Of a DNA stretch of 64,000 nt, positions 35,697 through 50,029 are shown one piece after another. Position 1 is the first letter of the stretch, and each line of letters begins with the position of its first letter. Where the stretch lies: NCBI GenBank assembly GCA_013400155.1, contig VXBM01000266.1, forward strand, positions 702,980-766,979, given 5' to 3'. Position numbers and translations under genes: made by a program. The notes under the pieces were generated by a model. It was not told the DNA's origin and searched no databases. It saw nothing but the letters and a program-made list of their open reading frames with translations. The DNA comes from Helopsaltes ochotensis (lineage: Eukaryota; Chordata; Aves; Passeriformes; Locustellidae).

Positions 35697-38244
35697 TCAA
35701 TACATCTTCTTGACTGAAGTTGGATAAAATAATTTATCTCTGTGAATATTTACTCTTTTGTCTGTGAAATGTGCAGTCTAAAAATGTGTAACACAACTAT
35801 ATATTCCTTTAGCATGAGACTTGGGAGATTTGATTCCCTTGGAATATGATTTGGTTTTCTTTCCATTTTCTTTTGGTGTGAGAATAAGGGTTGTATTTTC
35901 ACTGAGATATTGCCTACAGTAGGACTGCAGAAATATACCAGTTAAGGTTCACAACATGGCCTACAATTTGCACATTTGTATTGTGTATTATTTATACATT
36001 AGAGGAAGGATTATTTCATAAGATTTTTTAAAATTTTATTTTACTTGGAAAGTAAGATAAAACACTAGCAATGGTCCGTAAAAAATAAAGATGTATATTG
36101 GCATGCCAGCAACTGTTAAATGAGTACACATTAGTATATATTAAATCTTGGAAAAGAAGAGCAAGGCTTTTGCCATGGAAAGATTGGCTCTGACGTCAGC
36201 ATGAGAAGTAAACATGAGATACGCATTTAGCAAACCTGACTTGCCAAAATGTACTAACAACTCATGAGGTAACTAAAAAGTATAAAAGTATAAGTATACT
36301 ATATAAGTATAAAAGACAGCCACTCCCAAGCATTCTCTGGATGGTCCTACCCCTGTATTTCCTCTGTTTTTTTGTTTTTTCTCTTCACACATACATGGAT
36401 GAAATTATACATATACAAAAGGATAGGAAAGCTAGACTGACAGCAAAAGTGACTAAAACCAAAAATAATCTTTAGCTGTTGGAAACTGATATCCAAGGCA
36501 GGAGAGTAGATGTACCTGCTCATTTTAAACATTTACGTGTCTGGAGCTTTTGCAGAAACCATGTACTTCCTTCTGCATATCTCCAAGGACACTGATTCAG
36601 CCAGGTGTTCTTGTTGGATTGGTGGCAATAAAAATTATTTCCAAACACAGTGACTGTGGTATGTTAAATACTTTGTATAAATAGGTGAGGAAAATCCCTA
36701 CCATATATTTGTCTCTCATCTATTTTAATTAGAAATGATTGCTGCCTTCTAGTACACCCTCATTGTGGCAATGCTTTGATTGACTGTAATGGCTTGTTCA
36801 CGAAGGAATATTTCTTTTACTTAAATCTCATAGCTACGAACTGTATCAGCTACATTAAAATTTGCCTACAGTACTTCTAAGAAAACTATTATTGTGTCTT
36901 TCAGAAAGGGAAACTGAGGAAGAGAGGAGTAAAATTTCCTCTGGTGTAAAGACTCCAGCATATATGATCTTCTACAGAAAGAAAGTACATCCAGGAAAAA
37001 AGTGTGATTAGTGAAGGGTGGAGGTAGCAGTAGGCTGATAGAAGGGACACAAAAGCCTTGGCCGGCTTGTGGTTCAGGGCATCTGCATGTCTGAAACAAT
37101 AAACTTTCATTTGTGGCAGAGCTTTCTGTAGGCTGGTACTGGACAACTAAACGACATAATTATGTAGCCTAGGAAAATTGCAGTTTGCTCTCCTGCCTCC
37201 AGACTGAGCAGCACTGGAGCTTCAGATTTCTCTACTGGGGCTCAGGCATTTGGGCCAGGGCTCCTTACCATTTATGAAAAGATACGATGCAGGTTCATGC
37301 AGGAGAACAGACTTTTCTGGCATACCACAGCAAATTTATGTCCTTCAGTAAAACATGAATTTAAATAATCTTTGAAATGACACTAAGATCATCAATTCTC
37401 ATTTATTACTTTATTCCAAAATTAGGTATTGGATTCACAGAAAAGTAAGAGAAAGAAACAGGAAAACCAGCAAGGTTTATCCCTCCCCTCTTTTTTTCTG
37501 ATAAAGACTGAAAGGAACCATTTCCTCAGAAAAAGAGCCAAAATGTCAGGGTTTGCCATGCACTGTGGGTACGTGCTGCCACCCTGGGAGCTGGCTTAGC
37601 TTCCTAGCGGTTGGCTCTGTGGGAGGGGGCAATTAATGACAGCGTATCACAGTATCAGAAGTCCTTGCAAAATACGCTTTCTGGTTATGCAGATGGAATG
37701 AAATGGAAACATTTCATTTGAAAATAGTGCTGAGAAGCAGCAGGACACCCTAACGGAAGCTGTGCAAACACAGGAAGAGGTATTTCTTAGACTTGTCTTT
37801 CAGCTTAGTTTATATATCAAAAGGGTGTCCTCCTGTCGGTGGCCTAGCAAACTCCATGCACTGCCTGAGTATCTGTGTCCAGGGTTAGAGTGCTTCCCAC
37901 TACTTCTTTAGCAAGAAAAGATTTGCAGTCTGTCCAAAGATCAAGGGTGAGTTTTTCATAAGTATTTGATGTGTGGGAACCTTAAATTCCATTTTAATCC
38001 CCTTTTTGCTTACAGTACTTCTGTAGCCTCTTTACTACTTCAGCGTGTTGAGTTCCAGCAGAACTGGATTTCTAAACTTTTATCATTTCTGGTCAAGAAC
38101 ATAGACAGCTGCAGCCAGTTAGGTGCTGATGTACATCATGATATCTGATTTCTTATTGTTCCAGAAACAAGACTCCACAGGAATATTTGGAAGAAAAAAC
38201 AATTTTATTGGGAAGGGGCAACTCAGTAAAGTTTAAAAATGCCT

Positions 38245-38345
38245 TGTGGATGCCCCATCCATGGAAGTGTACAAGGCCATCACAGCGGGGCTTTGGGCAA
38301 CCTGGTCTAATGGAAGGTGTCCCTGCTCATGGCAATTTAATTCTA
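38245..38345 (+). mobile_element. CR1 fragment (plus strand)
   Basis: Short match to the CR1 3' part: GTGGATGCCCCATCC, then GGGCAACCTGGTCTAATGG and AGGTGTCCCTGCTCATGGCA. It lacks the terminal octamers. Confidence 0.8.
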
Positions 38346-39909
38346 TCGGTCTGTGTTTCTACATATGGTCTTCTGTCAATTAATATTAAAGAGAGATAGC
38401 AAAAGCACTGCCAACGCACAGCTGAGGAGGCTATGTTCCCAAAATTCTGTCTGCTGGGCAGTCAGCCAGCCCCCAGCAGTGTTAAGGATCTCTGCTTCCA
38501 AGGATACTGAAGTATTCCTGGGACTCTGTCAGGGCATTAGGAAAATAGGAACTGGAGAGGATTTCAGAATACAGATGGTCAGTGTCCTAGAACTGTGCTA
38601 CAGCATGTTGAGCTACCCTTGAGAGTCATTGAAATGCTCACCTCTAATGTTTTATTTAGAGTTTTTGTGTCAGATTTTCCACTCTGGTAGCAGTTTTGTA
38701 GTGCTTTTTTTCACTCTAGGAAACAAGACTTCTCAAAGAACTTAGTGCTGAATACAAACTTGATCTTTGAAGCAGAAACTATTCTTGAGTTTGGTAGGTG
38801 CCTGTAAAAATGTTAGAGCAAACTTGACCATCTACAGTGCAGCTCAGAGCCTTGCGAGAAGGATGTCCAAGCGCTGTAATAGGTCTGATACTGCCACTTG
38901 TACAGCCAATACTCATGTAATTCATAACTGACAAATATTGCACTCAGAGTGTTTTATTTTCCCTTCCTGCACTGCTCAGGCCTTCTGAAGATCAATTATA
39001 TCATTCTTCATAAACCAATTAATATATCATGCCATCCAGTCATCTTTTCTTTGGTTTTTCGGCCCCAAATAGTAGTGTAAGTTAATATCACCATGTATGT
39101 TCCACCGCCAAACCCTTTAGGGAGTAATCTGTGTTGCATTCATTTGTAAGCATATTTCTAGCCTACACAAAACACATTTCTTTTCCTACTACAAGCCTCT
39201 TATTTTAGAGATATTTTGTTTTTCTTGAAAAAAACCCAACCACTTTGAGTTAACAGCTGTTTTTTCACTACAGGTTATTTCAACAAATATTAAAACAAAA
39301 ATGTCTCCAAGCTTAGTTAATGTCTTGGGATTTGAGTCTTGGTTACCTCCTCTTCCATAGCTGTTCATGTATTGTTTTGTGTTCTATCTTCTGTCCTGTA
39401 CCTGGTCTGCATGTGACAGCATGAAGAATATGTGGTATAGGTGAGAACTATTTTCTAAAAAATCAATTTGGAAACACTGTTGTTGGACAAATTTTTTTTC
39501 AGATGTATTGCAGAGAGAGGCCAGTTCTATTTACAGAGTTGAGTAAATTAGTTAGGAGACGAATTGCAGTGACACAAAGCCAGTTTTGTAAATTACTTTA
39601 GGAACAAAACTAGTAATTCTTGTAATAGGTTGTAAAGCCTGTTTCCTATTATTCATCTAGACATGCTTACCACTATTTCCTGCATGGTTCCATTTTGAAA
39701 TCTATGCTAATTTTTAAAGGCTTTTGTAATATATAGTTGCTATCTCCACATGGTTCCATAACATCAACTGCAACATGTTTGAAAACTGTAATTGGACTAG
39801 TAATCCTTCCAGGGAAAAGCAAATTATGTCTGGTTGTAATGGTCTGAATAGCTCTTATTTCCCATTCTGTGTAGTATTTGTGATGTTTTGGTAGAAACAG
39901 CAAAGTAGA

Positions 39910-40450
39910 TCTGTGTGGTGGTCTCTGGACCATCCACAGAGTACAATTCACTCTCTTGGAGAGTGCACAGCCCTTAGGCTGCCTTAGTTTGTAGTGACCC
40001 CCCCTTTTGGGGACCTCCTTGTAGCTCAGGGTAAGCAAAAGTGCTTCAACCCATGTGCAGTCCCTGGCTGTCTCAGTTTGGAGGGAAATCCCTCAGTTTC
40101 TCCTTTGGGAAATCCCTTTGTGAATTTTCCTTGTGGCTCAAGGTGAGAAAAAATACTTCAGCCCATGAACCTTTGCAGTTCTGTGTTCACGTTTCATACC
40201 CCATTGGTTATTCCCTTTGCTCCTGGTTTTTATCCCTCTGGATTGGATCTTTCTTGGTCCTTCCCCTGATTGGTCCCTTTCCCAATTCCTTTCCCCATTG
40301 CCTAAATTGTGAAACCCCGCCCCCTGGCTACCCCATATAATCCTGTGCCCTGGGAGTAATAAAGAAGCTCTCCTGCTGATTGGGAAGACCCTGTCTTCCT
40401 GCTTTTACTCCTGCATTTGCCCGGCGTGGCAAACGCGGCTCTGTTGCTCA
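39910..40450 (+). mobile_element. Endogenous retroviral LTR (plus strand)
   Basis: Retroviral promoter architecture: a TATA-like CATATAAT near 40334, AATAAA at 40358-40363 just downstream, then a short GT/CT-rich tail. This TATA/AATAAA closeness is seen in alpha- and betaretrovirus-like LTRs with a very short R. Upstream is an imperfect direct repeat (around 40020-40057 and 40131-40168, each with a TTGT(A/G)GCTCA(G/A)GGT core), resembling duplicated U3 enhancers. Both ends are approximate and no target duplication was found. About 250 bp to the right may be leader sequence. Confidence 0.62.
40358..40363 (+). promoter_or_regulatory. LTR poly(A) signal
   Basis: AATAAA about 25 bases after the TATA-like box of the LTR, in the arrangement expected for a short-R retroviral LTR. 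Confidence 0.6.
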
Positions 40451-40464
40451 GGCAGCCTCAGAAA

Positions 40465-40562
40465 GAGCAAATCACTGCACTTGACAGTGCACCTTTGAGC
40501 TGATCACTTTGCACATGAGAGTGCACAAAGAGCTGGATCACTTTCTGCCTGACAGCGCCTGT
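40465..40562 (+). repeat. Three imperfect 32-33 bp tandem units
   Basis: Units begin at 40465, 40497 and 40530, each with GAGC followed by ATCACT and, further on, GACAG/GAGAG then TGC or CGC. They lie just downstream of the LTR and may be part of its leader. Confidence 0.65.
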
Positions 40563-40999
40563 GCCTCCGCTGATCTAGGTGTCTTTTTAAAGATGCTTCT
40601 AGCAAGGAAGGTCGTGGCACTTTTACCAGACCACGACAGATCTGCTAAAAAACAATTGAGAAATCTGGCAGAGGAAGATCAAGACAATTTTACCCATAGA
40701 AGATGAACAGGATACAAAATTAGACTCAATTTTTAGCTGATGTAGCCAATGGGAATGGGGTGAAGTTATCTGTAGTTTTCATCCAAAGAATATATGCTTT
40801 CCTTAAAGAGATCTATAAGGTTTACAAGACTTACAAGGGGAAACAAAATGAGTTGTGCTGTGCAGGAATTGATATATGATGTATATGTCTATTTTTCAGA
40901 GTATTAATTATATAAAACTCTTCATTAGTCTTTCCCTCCTCTTGTCATTTGGTTAGACAAGTGGTAAAATTGCTATCTCACAAATATACTACCACAGAC

Positions 41000-43900
41000 A
41001 TCTGCCTAAGGACTTGATAACTATTCAAATGTACAAGAACTTGCCCACTAGGGCAATTCCAACTCCATTGACTATAAAGCAGAATCTTTAGGGGGACTGC
41101 AAGTATGGTAATACCAAAATTAATAAAAATATTCTTGTATGTATTCCCATATGAGGCTAATTCCCATAGGTAACAAATTCTATAAAAGTAACTTAATTTG
41201 TTTTTCACAGGAGAATTTGCTCTTAATGAGATGAGGTTTTCCCCAAAGATGAATAAAAAGGTGAGAAAATAAGCCATTATTTGCAAATTATTTTCAACAA
41301 GAAAAAAACTGTGGGGTAATTGTGAATAGTCCTTTGAGAATATAAAGTCTGTATTCAGGATCCAGAAGACAAATTAAATTTTAGGAATTACTAGGGAGAA
41401 ATTTCAGAGTTAAACCTGCAGTTTGTGTACTGTTCAGATACTGAGATCTATATGTTTTATAATATAAATATACATATAAGTATAATTAGATGTTGCAGAA
41501 GGGTGGATATGTGGCTAGATGCTCCACACCAAACAAGCTTTAACTTTTCAGCTTGTGGAAAAAGTGTCCTTAAGGACAAAAGCTATGTGAAGTTGGCACC
41601 ATAGAGAAGGTTAATAGCAATGATTCATCATTATTATAAAACAAGCACAAGGCATACAATAAAGTATACAAAATCAAACGTAAAAAATGAGGTGCTTTAC
41701 TCATGACTCACAATGAAATGCATTTCCACAGGAGGTTGTAAAGGCTGAAAAAATAAATACGATTAGATAAGAGAGGGCGAGTCCATCAAATGATATGATC
41801 GTACTTCAATCTGTAGTTCATCAGATCATTGTTCTAGTCAGAAGTCAATGGGAGTAAATCAGGAAAGAATCAAAAATCTCTTTTCTGTATAGGTGCTACC
41901 AGGCTTTGCTGTAGACAATCTTCTGAGGAAAACATGGACTTGTATCAGGTTACATTTTTCTTACCAAGCTCTATATTTGCTTTGAAATGCATCTAACTCT
42001 TTCTGGTGATATCAGTCTTTACAATTATTTTCCTTTCATATTTGAGTTGTGGCAGGAAGAAATATTTTCAATATCCATTATATATCAAAGTTTATCTGTT
42101 GAGTATAAAAAGGGAATCATTCAATAGTTGTGTTTGTAAATGTATTCATAAATCTATATTTTAATAGTTTCATAGTTTTTGAATGGGATGTAGAGAGGGA
42201 AACCTGACAGGTAAATGAAGGAAGCAGGTCGTTGCTGCCTCAATAAATTGATCTGGCTTTACTAGAAATGCAAGGTCCTGTGCACACTTTGACAATAATT
42301 ATTTTATATGTTGACTCAAAGTTTCTTTTGGTTTTAAATTGTAAAATAAAAATAAAACAGATAGTATATTTCAGAGAAAATTAGTTCCTGAACTATCATG
42401 TGGATATATCATGTGTGCATCCATTAGGAGCAAGCTTCTTGGCAACCGAATGAATACAATTCCTTTGCTCATGCTTTTTATAGTAATCTTTTTACAATAA
42501 AATAACCAATCAATTTCCAGTTCCTGCCTTTTAATTCTCCTTCAATGTCTAATGTTGCTAATAGAAATAAAGATCCTGACTTATTCTCATCCAACTTTGA
42601 TGTCTTCCTGCATCCTTTCATCTACTCTCCTTTCCCTTTATTTTCTCTTCCCTGGTCTGTACTCTCCTCAATCTCAAAACAGAATATAACTTGATCAAAT
42701 AAAGACACCATCATGATTTGCTTAAGGAAGCTGTAAATACAGAAGTGTACAAAAACCTAGGGGCTGCATATCTGATAAAGTTCCAGTCCTCAGGCACACA
42801 GACCCTGGTACTTGTTTTCAGCATTGTATAAAAATTAAGCAGGCTTTAATATGCCTTATCAAAAAATTATTTTGAAAGGGCAAGCTCGCATGTCTTCTAA
42901 AGACACTAATCCCACATTCACATTGAATCATGGGATGAGAGAGGTAAATACAGACTGTAATTTAATATCAATTATATAGAGTATGTCTCAGTTGCACTTG
43001 AAGATAAGAATATAAATGGAGGAAGAGTTTGCAAATGATCAGGAAAGTGGTTCAGGATTTTAAGCCAATATTAGAGGAAGAATGAAAATCCTTATTTTAA
43101 AAGAACAGAAAACATGAAACAGACATCATTATAAATTGATTATAAACTGATTCTAAGTCTCAGCATGAGCATACACGAACTGGATCCCAGCAGACCAAAA
43201 TGAAATGTCTAAATCAGCAGTGTGTTCCTGGGTTTTCATAATACATTCACTGAGAGAATATGAAACAGCAGGGCAATTTCACAACTCTGTCCAGTCAAAA
43301 CAATGGAAAATATTGTGAATGCTCCTAAGCAGCTGTTGCTCAGCTACTGCCAAACACCTGAGACACATTACAAAAAGGACCAGACATTCTCTGTTAAATC
43401 ATGGAAAATATGAATGATTAAGATGGCAGAGTGCATTTGGTCTCTGTAGCCTCAGCTGAAGCGCCCCAAGCACTGCCTAAGGTTTTGCATGGCAGGAAGA
43501 ACTGCAGTGTTCTGGTAGCTGCCAAGTCCTTGCCTTTGCAGAAGGACTTTGGTGATGACTTGAATTGTTTGTACAGTAGCCACCACAATAAGATAGTTGT
43601 TGAGAGATGAAACAATTGGAATAATAACAGCAATCACCATAAAATAATTGTAATGCACTTACGTTTCAGAAGTAGATCTTAAAGACAGGAACACAAATAC
43701 TCACAGTTAGTATTAAATAATGCCTATAATAGTAAAAATAGTGTCATCACTTCCCGATTCTCCTCAGAACACACTTCTGCCTTGAGGATTTTTAAAGAAG
43801 CCCACCAAAACAGACAGTGACAAAATAATAAATAGCTCTAATGACCTAGAACAGAAATTGAGTGCTCTAATATTAGAGAATGTGTCTTCCTTTGCATTTG

Positions 43901-45830
43901 TAAGGGACAATCACTTAAAGGATTGATGCAACGATACTATTAACTTCAGCTCACATAAGACAGACCCTGAATAGTGTCCAATACACAATCAAGTATTACA
44001 CTATTAAATTCTTACTAGACCACTGTAATTCTAGCATAAGCTTTGCAGCTGGTGACGACTTCAGTAGTGATACTGGATTTACCCATGAAGCTCCAAGCAA
44101 TTGCCCTAAGTACTACCATGACTACTAGCACTTTACCTACTAAATTGCTGCACAGTCTTAAATCCTGGAAAATTGGATGCTGTATCAGCATCATTTCTAT
44201 GTCTTTTCAAAACAGTTGCATTTTATTTGGAGAAAAATAGATAATTCTGATCATAATCCCAGAAAATTTCATACTTTAGGAACCTTGTTTCAAATTCTTT
44301 TTTCCGTATTAGTACTGATTAGCTGCATTCATATATACACTACCTGGATATGTTTCAATTTTCAAAATAATTTGCTTGTATAAAGACTGTGGCATTTCTT
44401 CTTTATTTATATTTTTGTATTTCAATCTAGTTGAGACCCTTCAAGATCTTCTGGAAAGGACCAGTGCAACATTTCTGCAGAAAAATTGACAGTAGAAGGG
44501 AAATGCTGGTAATAATGTCTCAGTGTTGACTGTATTCTGTAATGCTGTTTCTTGCATGGACCTCAGCTGCAAATACTACAGATTTTATTTTCTGCCATGT
44601 GACCCACCAAATCCTCACGCATTATGTTCTTAGTCTCTTAGCGTAAGAAAAAGCCTCTTCATGAAACTAAACAACCCAGTCCTGTAGGATCCCTTGTCTC
44701 CTCTATTATTCCTATCTGGCAGTTTACATCTTTATATTTAACATACATCAATGGAAAGCAAGCTTAATTCTGCCAACATGAACAGCTGCTGATATACTGT
44801 GATTCGTTGTGATATGAGTCATTGTAAGAAGTCCCATTTCTTCAGAAATCATCAAATTCTGCCATCAAAGACAATATGATCTGCTTTTGTATTTATATAT
44901 ACACCCTTTATTAAGTATTTACAAAGCATCTTATCTCGGGCTCTGCCCACTTACCTTTGCAGAGTAGTCCATGCTCTATAAGTTAGGTTTCTCATTCTTA
45001 TGTTCTGTCAACACCACTCACACGAAAAATCTGGATGTGTCTGTAGTGACCTCCAGATTCTTACTTTCAGCTGCTTTGGTTCCATAGGCCTATAATAGGT
45101 AAGTGCCAAAAGCCAAGAGTGATTATTTGGCACACAGATGTTCTGAAGTCTATAACTGATAGAACTTTTATTTTGTTACAGATGATTTTGTCACAATGGT
45201 TTTTATTAAGACATGCTCTGTTATTGTTTACCAGCCCTGACACAATGTTCTGAGATGGTTTGATATGCCTGTTTAGATACAGTTTATTCTCTGCCTAATA
45301 CTTTTTGTACTATCATTCCTGTAAGACAGATCATCACATTTGGTCTGCTTTGTCTCCTCTCTTCCATGCAATTTAGTGCTGTTTTGGCACTACTGGTAGT
45401 TTGCCATTAACTTTGGGCAAGGGACATGTTATATGCAGCTTGGAAAGGAACTTAATGCTGTCCATTTTGCATTTTAGATTTTCTCACTGTGGGAGACCTG
45501 CAGCTTTCTGGGGTCTATTTCACAATAAGAGAAATGTTACAAAGCAATATTCTAATTAACAGGTCTGGAAAATGTAGTATGAGCAAAGAAAGTTTTGACC
45601 AGACACAGATTCAAAGACTTAACTTCTCAGATATTGAAGGTTATATTCATTGTCTTCATCGTACTTTCAAATCTGTACTTGGAACTTATTAACTAGCAAA
45701 TTGGCTAATATAATAATATGATTTGCTGTACTTTTAGCCCTAAAATCTCTAACTATGGCATTAATAGTCTTGCTGAAAGCATTCTGCACAAATTTCTATC
45801 CTTTTTAAACACTATTATAACAACAACAAA
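41000..45830. other. Intergenic AT-rich DNA, nothing recognised
   Basis: No exon, RNA gene or repeat family recognised; short open frames here have no family signature. Confidence 0.5.
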
Positions 45831-45839
45831 AACTATTAT

Positions 45840-45895
45840 GGAATGCTGGCATGGCTCAGGTTGGAAGGGACCCTATAAATCTATTAAAGATCTAA
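45840..45895 (-). mobile_element. Possible CR1 3'-end remnant
   Basis: Contains CAGGTTGGAAGGGACC, the signature of the CR1 3' end in reverse, over some 50 bp, with no further CR1 text on either side. Confidence 0.4.
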
Positions 45896-45899
45896 TAGT

Positions 45900-48800
45900 G
45901 AATAAACGCACAAACATTAGTTTTGGAATATTTGCAACAGTTAAATCACTTCAACTCTCCTGAGCATTTTGCTAAAAATGTGGACCGCTTGAAAAATTAA
46001 TTCTGTTATCTCTGTCAATACCAGCTAAACTAAAGCTTACCAAGCATGTGCTCGTTGGTATGGAGAAGGAGAGGTCAGTTTCATTATTCTGCTATGTGAG
46101 ATGTTGCTTCTGTCCTTTTCTTGAACACCTAAACATTTTGGAAGGTTGCACTGCTCTGAATTGTCACGTGATGGTGTTCAAGTGTGACAGAACTGGAGCC
46201 CAACCAAAGTTGCTGGGAACCATTGCTACCAGAAAACATCTACTACCCCATTTCATTAGGACTTAGTCAAGAAGGTTTCTGGATTGCTGAAAGCAGGTCA
46301 TGCAATTAGAAACTTTGCTGGCTGAGGCAAGTCAGGACTTGCTGAGAATGATCATGCTCACAGTGTGCTCTCTTTGGCATATCCCATGTTGGGAAGACTT
46401 TGAGTAATAAAATGTCAATTCTGCAGGAAACTGGCAAAATCTAACTTCGTGGGCTACTTCAAATGTTGACGATATTCATGGCGTTTATTTTGGACCTCCT
46501 GTGTAACAAGCTCTGAAAATCTCTGCTGAGGGGGTCTTTTTGGTTTGCTCATTTTCATAAACTTACCACTGAGATTTTATGAGATTGATTCTTAGAAACT
46601 CAGTACCACAGTTATAATATGATAACAAATCCTGACATTATTCTGCGATATTTCAGCTAGTCAAGCTAGCAGTCACGTATCTGTCATCCTCTCAAAGAGT
46701 GTTTTTACACTGGAAATGCATTGTCTAAAGTTATTCTGATGTCATGATGTCCCTTCATTGCTCACAGCCACCAAGAGAAGTTTCCATAGATTGATCTCTG
46801 TTCTTGTCAAGAAAATCAATTTATGTGATTATGCAATGTAGTTTACTACCATCAGAGAGACTTTAGTGAAGTTATTTATGGCCCTGATGTGCCAGTAGAT
46901 AAATATAAGCTATTAAGTTCTGTGAACTGAAAAGTGACCCAATTCTTTCCTCTTTTACCATGAATTACCCTTCCCAAATGAAACTGGTTGAAGAAACCAT
47001 TGTTTTTGACAACTGAATCCAGAAAAGCATGTTCATTTCTTTTGCTTGTTTTTCTGGGTGTCACATGTCTGTCGTTAAAACCCTAGCAATCTGGTGTGAG
47101 TAGTTTCAGATCCTTGCAAGATGTCACACCACTGCAAATGTGAGAGTCTTTTTCACCCTTATCACCTCTAGTGCTGGAGATGTTACAGTTGTAGCAGTTT
47201 GGAAAATGGCATCCACCACTCCCACATATTCCTCACTTCATAGTGGTGTCATCAGTAATTTTAAGTCATTCCCAAGGCTGCCAGTGACAAAAGTACTGAG
47301 AGTCTCAGGAAGGATATAAGAGTATCTTCTGAGGAAAAAGCTGGAGCAAACCAAAAAGAAATCAGGGCTTAAGATTTACCTTCTTGCATAAAGAATGACA
47401 TTGTACTTGGTCATGGGTTTGTTTGTTCATTTTGGAGTACAAAGGAAAAGTTGACTTGTTCCCATGGAGTAGAGAAACTGAATTATGACTAGTGCCATCA
47501 AAACCAGAGGATTCTAAGAGCAAGGATGCAAAGATTTTCCTATAAATTGAGCAATCATTTTAAGAGGCAGTAAAGAGTGAGACAGTGTGGTGCCATTTGA
47601 TGCCTCTAGAGGCTGTATTTAAATCTTTTATTTCAGTTTTAATTGCATTATTTCATGCATAATTTGCCTCTAAGTGGCTAGGACATTTCTAGAATAAATA
47701 CTAAAATTTAGATTGCTTTGTGACAGGAAGAAAAAAATACTCCTATAGCTGGTTATTTATTTCTTTGTTTAGTACTTCACATAATACATCACTTTCCATC
47801 TGCATCTGCAGTATATTATAAAGTAAAAGCTTTTTTTTCCCCCAGAAAATGCCCTTAGTAGATATCCTATGTCATAAGAGACCTCCTTAAATAACAAAGA
47901 TGTTGTCATCTGTCAGGTGCTCTGACTACTCGCAACATTATTGATCGAGATAAAAGTGTAAGACAGTTACAAGAAAGTGGGAAACTGAATCAGGTGATGG
48001 GGAAAAAAGGGAAAATTAATTTACAATTATTAAACTGAATCATTAGGACTTTGCCATGACATGTCAGTCTAGGGAACTGTGACCTATTCAAGGTTATTCC
48101 TAGTGTCAGCTATGAAAATAACATAATTGATTAATGGCACCAGGTGCTATCCTGTAGTCTGGATTAGGTTTGAGGAATAGTATTTTCAGATAACTTTTTA
48201 AAAGAAATGTTTCAATGTACATATCAAATTGTTACTCTGCTCTGCTAAAATTTTAATATAAATTGGGCCAAATTTTCCATGTTTTACTCCTCTTTGTCCA
48301 GCAGTGGGAACATAACCTCTGCCTGTCCCTCCTGCTCTTTATCTCTCTTTGCCTCAGTGTGGGAGATGAACCTGAAGACTGATGCTGTGCAGAACTGTAC
48401 ACACAGACAACTCTGTGGTGATCATAGGATTTTTAATTTTTTGTGACAAGAAAGTCTAAGTCATTTATACAATTTTCTCTTCTTGTCTTTTGCATTTGGA
48501 TCTGTCCTGCCTTTTCAAAAGAGTATCTCCTGAAAGAAGCTTTTTTCTTAGGGTCTGTCATAATCTCTGTACCTCCTGAGGACATTGAGGAAATCCTCTA
48601 ATACAAGAATTCCTCTTCTGGTAATGAGTAATCAGAATAATTTTTAGGTTAGTATGACTCCTGAGGCAATTTTTGGGGGTGGGGGGTAGTTATATAAGGT
48701 CATTTAATGTGAGTGGCATGTTAAGAGTTTAAGTAATTACCTACTTTCTTCTGTCAGGGTAAAAAGGTAAGAAGCCCTATGAAATCATTGAGCCCCTCCT

Positions 48801-49320
48801 AAACTACACACATTTAAGGGAATGAGTCAGCATCTGGAGGTGCTCTTTGCAGGTAGGAATCACATTGAATTCCAGGTGGGAGTTGGATGCTCAGCTATGT
48901 AACCAAGAAATAAAGCTTTTAACTGTATCTAGGCACCTTAATAGCAAAAATAAATACAATTAAAATAAATTCAGCAGAAGTTAGGATCCAAGTCTGACTT
49001 TCCTCTCTTGAACCCACTGTGTACTTTGGTGTGCCTGGATGCTTTTTAAGTTCTGCCTTTGACTTTGCAAATTTTATCCTACAGTTTATTTTTAGAAGTG
49101 AGCTAGACATTTGACCTAAACTTTTTAACACTCTGAGCATCTTTCTACTGAAGACATGACAGAGAATTAGTAGCATTTTCCAAACCCTCAGCTAAGTTCA
49201 AGTAGCTTCACTGATGCCTTGAATCCAGTATATGATGTTTCTGAACAGAAACTGGCTAGTTCTAGGTCTCCAGCCAGTGGAGAGCACTTGAATCAGAGAG
49301 AGTCCAGAACCAGCTCCGTA
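45900..49320. other. Intergenic DNA, nothing recognised
   Basis: AT-rich with scattered short open frames, none convincing; no recognised repeat. Confidence 0.45.
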
Positions 49321-49327
49321 GGATCTT

Positions 49328-49745
49328 AGAATCATAGAAGCACTAAGGCTGAAAAAGACCTCCAAGATCTGTGAGTCCCACTTTTGAATTATCATCTACT
49401 TGTCAACTAAAACGTAGCACCTAGTGCCACATCTAGTCTTTTCTCAAATATATGGTGACTTCACCACTTCCTTGGGCAGTCCATTCCAATGCTTTACAAG
49501 ACTTTCAGAAAAAGAAAATCTTCCTGAAGACCAAGCTGAACCTCCCCTGTCACAGCTCGAGACCAGGTCCTGTTGTCCTGTCACTGGTTGCCTGGGGGAA
49601 GAGGCCGACCCCACCTGGCCACAGCCTCCTTTCAGGCATTTTTAGGGAGTAATAAGGTCTCCCCTGAGCCTCCTTTTCTCCAGGATAAACACCCCAGCTC
49701 CCTCAGCTGCTCCTTATTTGACTTAATCTCTAAACCCCAAGGCCT
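49328..49745 (-). mobile_element. CR1 3' region (minus strand)
   Basis: Begins AGAATCATAGAAGCACTAAG and runs through CACTTCCTTGGGCAGTCCAT, ATTCCAATGCTTTACAAGAC and GAGCCTCCTTTTCTCCAGGA in CR1 order on the minus strand. It is 5'-truncated. Confidence 0.85.
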
Positions 49746-50029
49746 AGTGACCCCATAAAGTCACTTAGGGGGTCCTCTGGCTCTTTGAGTCATAGGTGTC
49801 AGTAGCTTTTATGCAGACTGAAAGAAACATTTTTGTTGTTCATTTGTTGGTTTTTTTTTTTTTAATTACAAGTTGGAAGTTATGTTTAGCTTGGAATTTC
49901 CTTGTGATAAAGCCTGAAATTATTATTAATCCTTCAGTATGGATGTATAGTCTGCCTGAGAAATACTTGCTGGTTCAGAAGGGACAGTGAAAAAAGGGTC
50001 CAGAGAAAGGGGAATAGCTGTATCGATTT

